Origin: CAZZBK01 sp964652155
GTDB lineage: Bacteria; Planctomycetota; Planctomycetia; Pirellulales; PNKZ01
Direction: 5' to 3'
DNA: 8,935 nucleotides
NCBI GenBank assembly: GCA_964652155.1
Contig: CAZZBK010000191.1
Location: 1-8,935, forward strand
A model generated the notes under the pieces. It was not told where the DNA came from. It searched no databases and worked only from the letters and a program-made list of their open reading frames with translations. A program made the position numbers and the translations under genes. Shown piece by piece: positions 7,076 to 8,935 of this stretch (position 1 is its first letter; each line of letters opens with the position of its first letter).

Positions 7076-7230
7076 GTTGTCAACCTTTCTGTTTCACAGT
7101 CCACGTCGAACCCCAGTGTGTGATCGCCAACCGCGACATCGTGCCGGGAGCAACCCACATGACTCCCCCCATTTTTAGCGACGACCCTCATCGTTCGCTA
7201 GCCTTAGAAACCGAGTAAACCCGAGTTTGT

Positions 7231-7246
7231 TAGACTGGGAAGTCTA
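7231..7246. other. Short inverted repeat in the gap between the CPBP and lipoprotein genes
   Basis: TAGACT (7231-7236) and AGTCTA (7241-7246) are perfect inverted repeats around GGGA. A second small one, CCCT/AGGG around CAT, lies at 7254-7264. Both are in the 222-base gap 7076-7297, downstream of the CPBP gene and upstream of the lipoprotein gene. Neither has a T-run, so they are not clear terminators. The 6-bp repeat could be an operator or chance. I found no convincing promoter for the lipoprotein in this gap. Confidence 0.3.
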
Positions 7247-7297
7247 CGGGTCTCCCTCATAGGGGACGATCGATCCCTGGCACTCGAGCCATGCCGG

Positions 7298-8170
7298 TCA
7301 TTTGCCCGGCGCTTGACCAACGCCCAGCAGCAATAGGCCCAAGCTCAGGCCATTGATCGCCGCGTGCAACACGATGCACGGCAAGATGCGATGGGTCCGT
7401 TGATATAGATAGCCCAGCACAAGGGCCAGAAAGAACAAGGGGACCGGGTCCGGGCCGCCATTGAAGTGCAGCAGGGCAAAAACGGCCGACGAGATCAGAA
7501 TCGGCGGCCAATTCATCTGACGGACAAACGCCTCGTGTGGCGACTCACGGGCGAGAACAGGCTCGGCCAGTGGGTCCGGTTCGTTGAGCCGTTCCAGGCC
7601 ACCTTGCAGCAGGACGCGAAAGAGCAACTCTTCGACCACCGGCGCGATGACGACCGCTGCCAGAAAGGCCCAACCCACCGTGCTCGGCGACGGGTCGTTC
7701 TGCAGCAGCTCCACGATCGGATGCACCCCCGTGAACCAAAAGCTCAATACGAGCTGAATGAGAAACAACGGCGGAACCACCAACACGAACGCGCCGAGGC
7801 CCCAAAGCACGTCGCGTCCATCGACCGGCGTGGAGCAGCCCAGGTCCGAGCGCGTAGCGCCGCGCGCGCTCCAGAGCACCCCGACGATCAACAGCGCGAC
7901 GAGCCCATTGCTGACGCAACTGGCCACGATCAATTGCAGCAACTCGACCGCGTTGGGAACGATGAGCCGCGCGAGCGGCTGTGCCAGCGATTGGAACAGG
8001 ATGTACGCCGCGCCGAGCAGTACGATATCGAACAGCCCCCACGGGACGTTCGAGCGCGGTCGATAGGGGATGATCAGGTCACCGCGTCCCAGCCGACGCA
8101 CAACTCGGCCGAAGGTGACCAGCCAAAGGGCGAGGATTGCAACAACAATCGGCGCGATGAGCAGAGGCAT
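7298..8170 (-). CDS. CPBP-family intramembrane metalloprotease (Abi/CAAX type)
   Basis: 290-aa polytopic membrane protein with the three family motifs: EELLFR with Glu180, Glu181 and Arg185; FALLH with His235; and HAAIN with His269 and Asn273. These residues bind a metal and catalyse peptide cleavage within the membrane in Rce1-type proteases. About eight hydrophobic segments are visible, starting at 4-22, 45-63, 78-100 and 122-145, with the motifs in the last four. Length is typical. In bacteria some members process peptides or confer bacteriocin immunity, and many are uncharacterised; the substrate here is unknown. The gene follows pgsA by 13 bases, and its likely Shine-Dalgarno AGAGG (8181-8185) overlaps the pgsA stop codon, so it is probably cotranscribed with rimO and pgsA. 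Abi-type genes are also found in defence or toxin settings, but nothing here suggests that. Confidence 0.92.
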   Translation of the reverse strand: MPLLIAPIVVAILALWLVTFGRVVRRLGRGDLIIPYRPRSNVPWGLFDIVLLGAAYILFQSLAQPLARLIVPNAVELLQLIVASCVSNGLVALLIVGVLWSARGATRSDLGCSTPVDGRDVLWGLGAFVLVVPPLFLIQLVLSFWFTGVHPIVELLQNDPSPSTVGWAFLAAVVIAPVVEELLFRVLLQGGLERLNEPDPLAEPVLARESPHEAFVRQMNWPPILISSAVFALLHFNGGPDPVPLFFLALVLGYLYQRTHRILPCIVLHAAINGLSLGLLLLGVGQAPGK

Positions 8171-8183
8171 GTCACGCGGGCCT

Positions 8184-8780
8184 CTAGGTTTTTCGGAGCA
8201 GCCGCAGCGCCGCCAGCACGTAGGCCACGCCCGAGTACACGGTCAGCGCGATCGTCGAGAAGACGGCGAGATCGGCGACGAGCGGCAAGAAGGTGAACGC
8301 GCCCTGATCTCCAAACGCGAGCAGGCCTAAGCCCAGGCCGGCCGTGATACACTGCGCTACCATTTTCACTTTGCCCGACCAAGTGGCCGAGAAGTCGGCC
8401 CCTTGCTGCTCCAAAAAGCTTCGCAAGCCGGTGACCAGCAGCTCGCGGCCGATCACGAGCACGACGACCCAGGCGGGCAATCGCGCGGCGGGCTCGGCGG
8501 AGAGAAACACGAACGTGCCGCAGATGATGATTTTGTCGGCGAACGGGTCGAGGATCCGTCCCAGCGGCGTGACCATGCCCCACTTGCGTGCCAGGTAACC
8601 GTCGAGCCAATCGGTCGACGCGGCCACGATGAACACGAAGAGTCCCCAAAGATACAGATGCGCGTGCATGAGAGCGAACAGGACGACGGCCAAGACGAGG
8701 CGCGCGAGCGTCACCTGGTTGGGGACGTTGAGCAGCGTGGCGCGCTGGGGCAATAGCTTCGGCGATGGAGTGGGTGACAC
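8184..8780 (-). CDS. pgsA: CDP-diacylglycerol--glycerol-3-phosphate 3-phosphatidyltransferase
   Basis: 198-aa integral membrane enzyme that makes phosphatidylglycerophosphate from CDP-diacylglycerol and glycerol-3-phosphate, the committed step to phosphatidylglycerol and cardiolipin. The CDP-alcohol phosphotransferase signature D-x2-D-G-x2-A-R-x8-G-x3-D-x3-D is complete: Asp57, Asp60, Gly61, Ala64, Arg65, Gly74, Asp78 and Asp82. Also typical of PgsA are NVPNQVTLARL at 18-28 and GRELLVTGLR at 111-120. Hydrophobic segments near 24-54, 84-96, 103-115, 140-157 and 163-195 match the fold. Start is GTG at 8780, preceded by GAGG (8786-8789, minus strand) at 5 bases. It lies 11 bases after the rimO stop and 13 before the CPBP gene. 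The specific substrate is inferred from overall similarity to PgsA; another CDP-alcohol transferase is less likely. Confidence 0.93.
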   Translation of the reverse strand: MSPTPSPKLLPQRATLLNVPNQVTLARLVLAVVLFALMHAHLYLWGLFVFIVAASTDWLDGYLARKWGMVTPLGRILDPFADKIIICGTFVFLSAEPAARLPAWVVVLVIGRELLVTGLRSFLEQQGADFSATWSGKVKMVAQCITAGLGLGLLAFGDQGAFTFLPLVADLAVFSTIALTVYSGVAYVLAALRLLRKT

Positions 8781-8791
8781 GGCGGCCTCAA

Positions 8792-8935
8792 CTATCGCGG
8801 CCGACCGACCGTCACGGCGATGAGGTCGTAGCCTTGGGCTCCGACCACTTCGGCCTTAACGATTTGTCCCGCCTTGAGTTTCTTCCCGGTCACATACACC
8901 ACGGCGTCGACGTCGGGCGCGTCGGCCGCGCTGCG
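8792..8935 (-). CDS. rimO: Ribosomal protein S12 methylthiotransferase RimO, C-terminal fragment
   Basis: The last 47 codons before a TAG stop are inside the window; the rest runs off the right edge. The translated tail includes DAPDVDAVVYVTG, then GQIVKAEVVGAQGYDLIA, and ends VGRPR. This matches the C-terminal TRAM domain of RimO: a radical-SAM [4Fe-4S] enzyme that adds a methylthio group to an aspartate of ribosomal protein S12. The radical-SAM part with its Cys motif is not visible. The related MiaB also ends in a TRAM domain, but the DAPDVD...V..G wording and the adjacency to pgsA, common in many bacteria, favour RimO. It is the upstream member of the visible operon. Confidence 0.87.
   Translation of the reverse strand, partial: RSAADAPDVDAVVYVTGKKLKAGQIVKAEVVGAQGYDLIAVTVGRPR

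Noticed and set aside
6716..7178. Plus-strand frames opposite the lipoprotein gene
   Set aside because: They are antisense readings of a low-complexity repeat gene; the minus strand has lipobox, Shine-Dalgarno and terminator.
7466..8296. Plus-strand open frame of 276 codons opposite the CPBP gene
   Set aside because: Composition is dominated by Arg, Asp, Gln and His, as expected for the antisense of a GC-rich membrane protein gene; the CPBP motifs are on the other strand.

Overview
The window looks like chromosomal core DNA from a planctomycete, most likely of the Pirellula/Rhodopirellula type. This rests on three things read by eye: the 16S rRNA 3' part has the local wording I associate with that group (GTTCCTGAGCC just before the universal TTGTACACACCGCCCGTC), the 16S gene ends in its own terminator with no 23S, 5S or tRNA behind it (unlinked rRNA genes are well known in planctomycetes), and the protein-coding genes are GC-rich with Tat-exported propeller and TPR proteins typical of the group. 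No database search was possible. I see no mobile element, tRNA or CRISPR array.

Layout. Positions 1-391 (+) are the 3' quarter of a 16S rRNA gene, followed by a precursor hairpin and a strong intrinsic terminator near 506-548. About 220 bases of non-coding DNA follow, with a small CGCAAA-type repeat. Next comes a secreted CocE/NonD-type (S15-like) hydrolase on the minus strand (769-2430), convergent with the 16S gene. It diverges from a Tat-exported six-bladed NHL-like propeller protein (2605-3684, +). The propeller gene runs head-on into a three-gene minus-strand operon (6591 to 3698): a four-helix membrane protein of unknown family, a TPR protein anchored by two C-terminal helices, and a TPR-AAA+ ATPase whose start codon overlaps the TPR stop (ATGA). 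A good sigma70-like promoter precedes this operon. It sits immediately after the terminator of a small Lys/Ala/Glu-rich lipoprotein gene (6743-7075, -). The right end is a second minus-strand operon: rimO (only the C-terminal TRAM part is inside the window), pgsA and a CPBP-family intramembrane protease, with gaps of 11 and 13 bases.

How the genes may work together. rimO (ribosomal protein S12 methylthiolation) and pgsA (phosphatidylglycerophosphate synthesis) are housekeeping genes, and the CPBP protease is probably co-expressed with them. The most interesting unit is the membrane protein / membrane-TPR / TPR-AAA operon. The ATPase has intact ATP-hydrolysis motifs, a Vps4/katanin-like pore loop (KYWGESEK) and C-terminal helix, an acidic linker after its TPRs, and no protease motif. 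The layout suggests an ATP-driven remodelling or unfolding machine recruited to a membrane by a TPR platform. That role is inference; the gene order and motifs are read directly.
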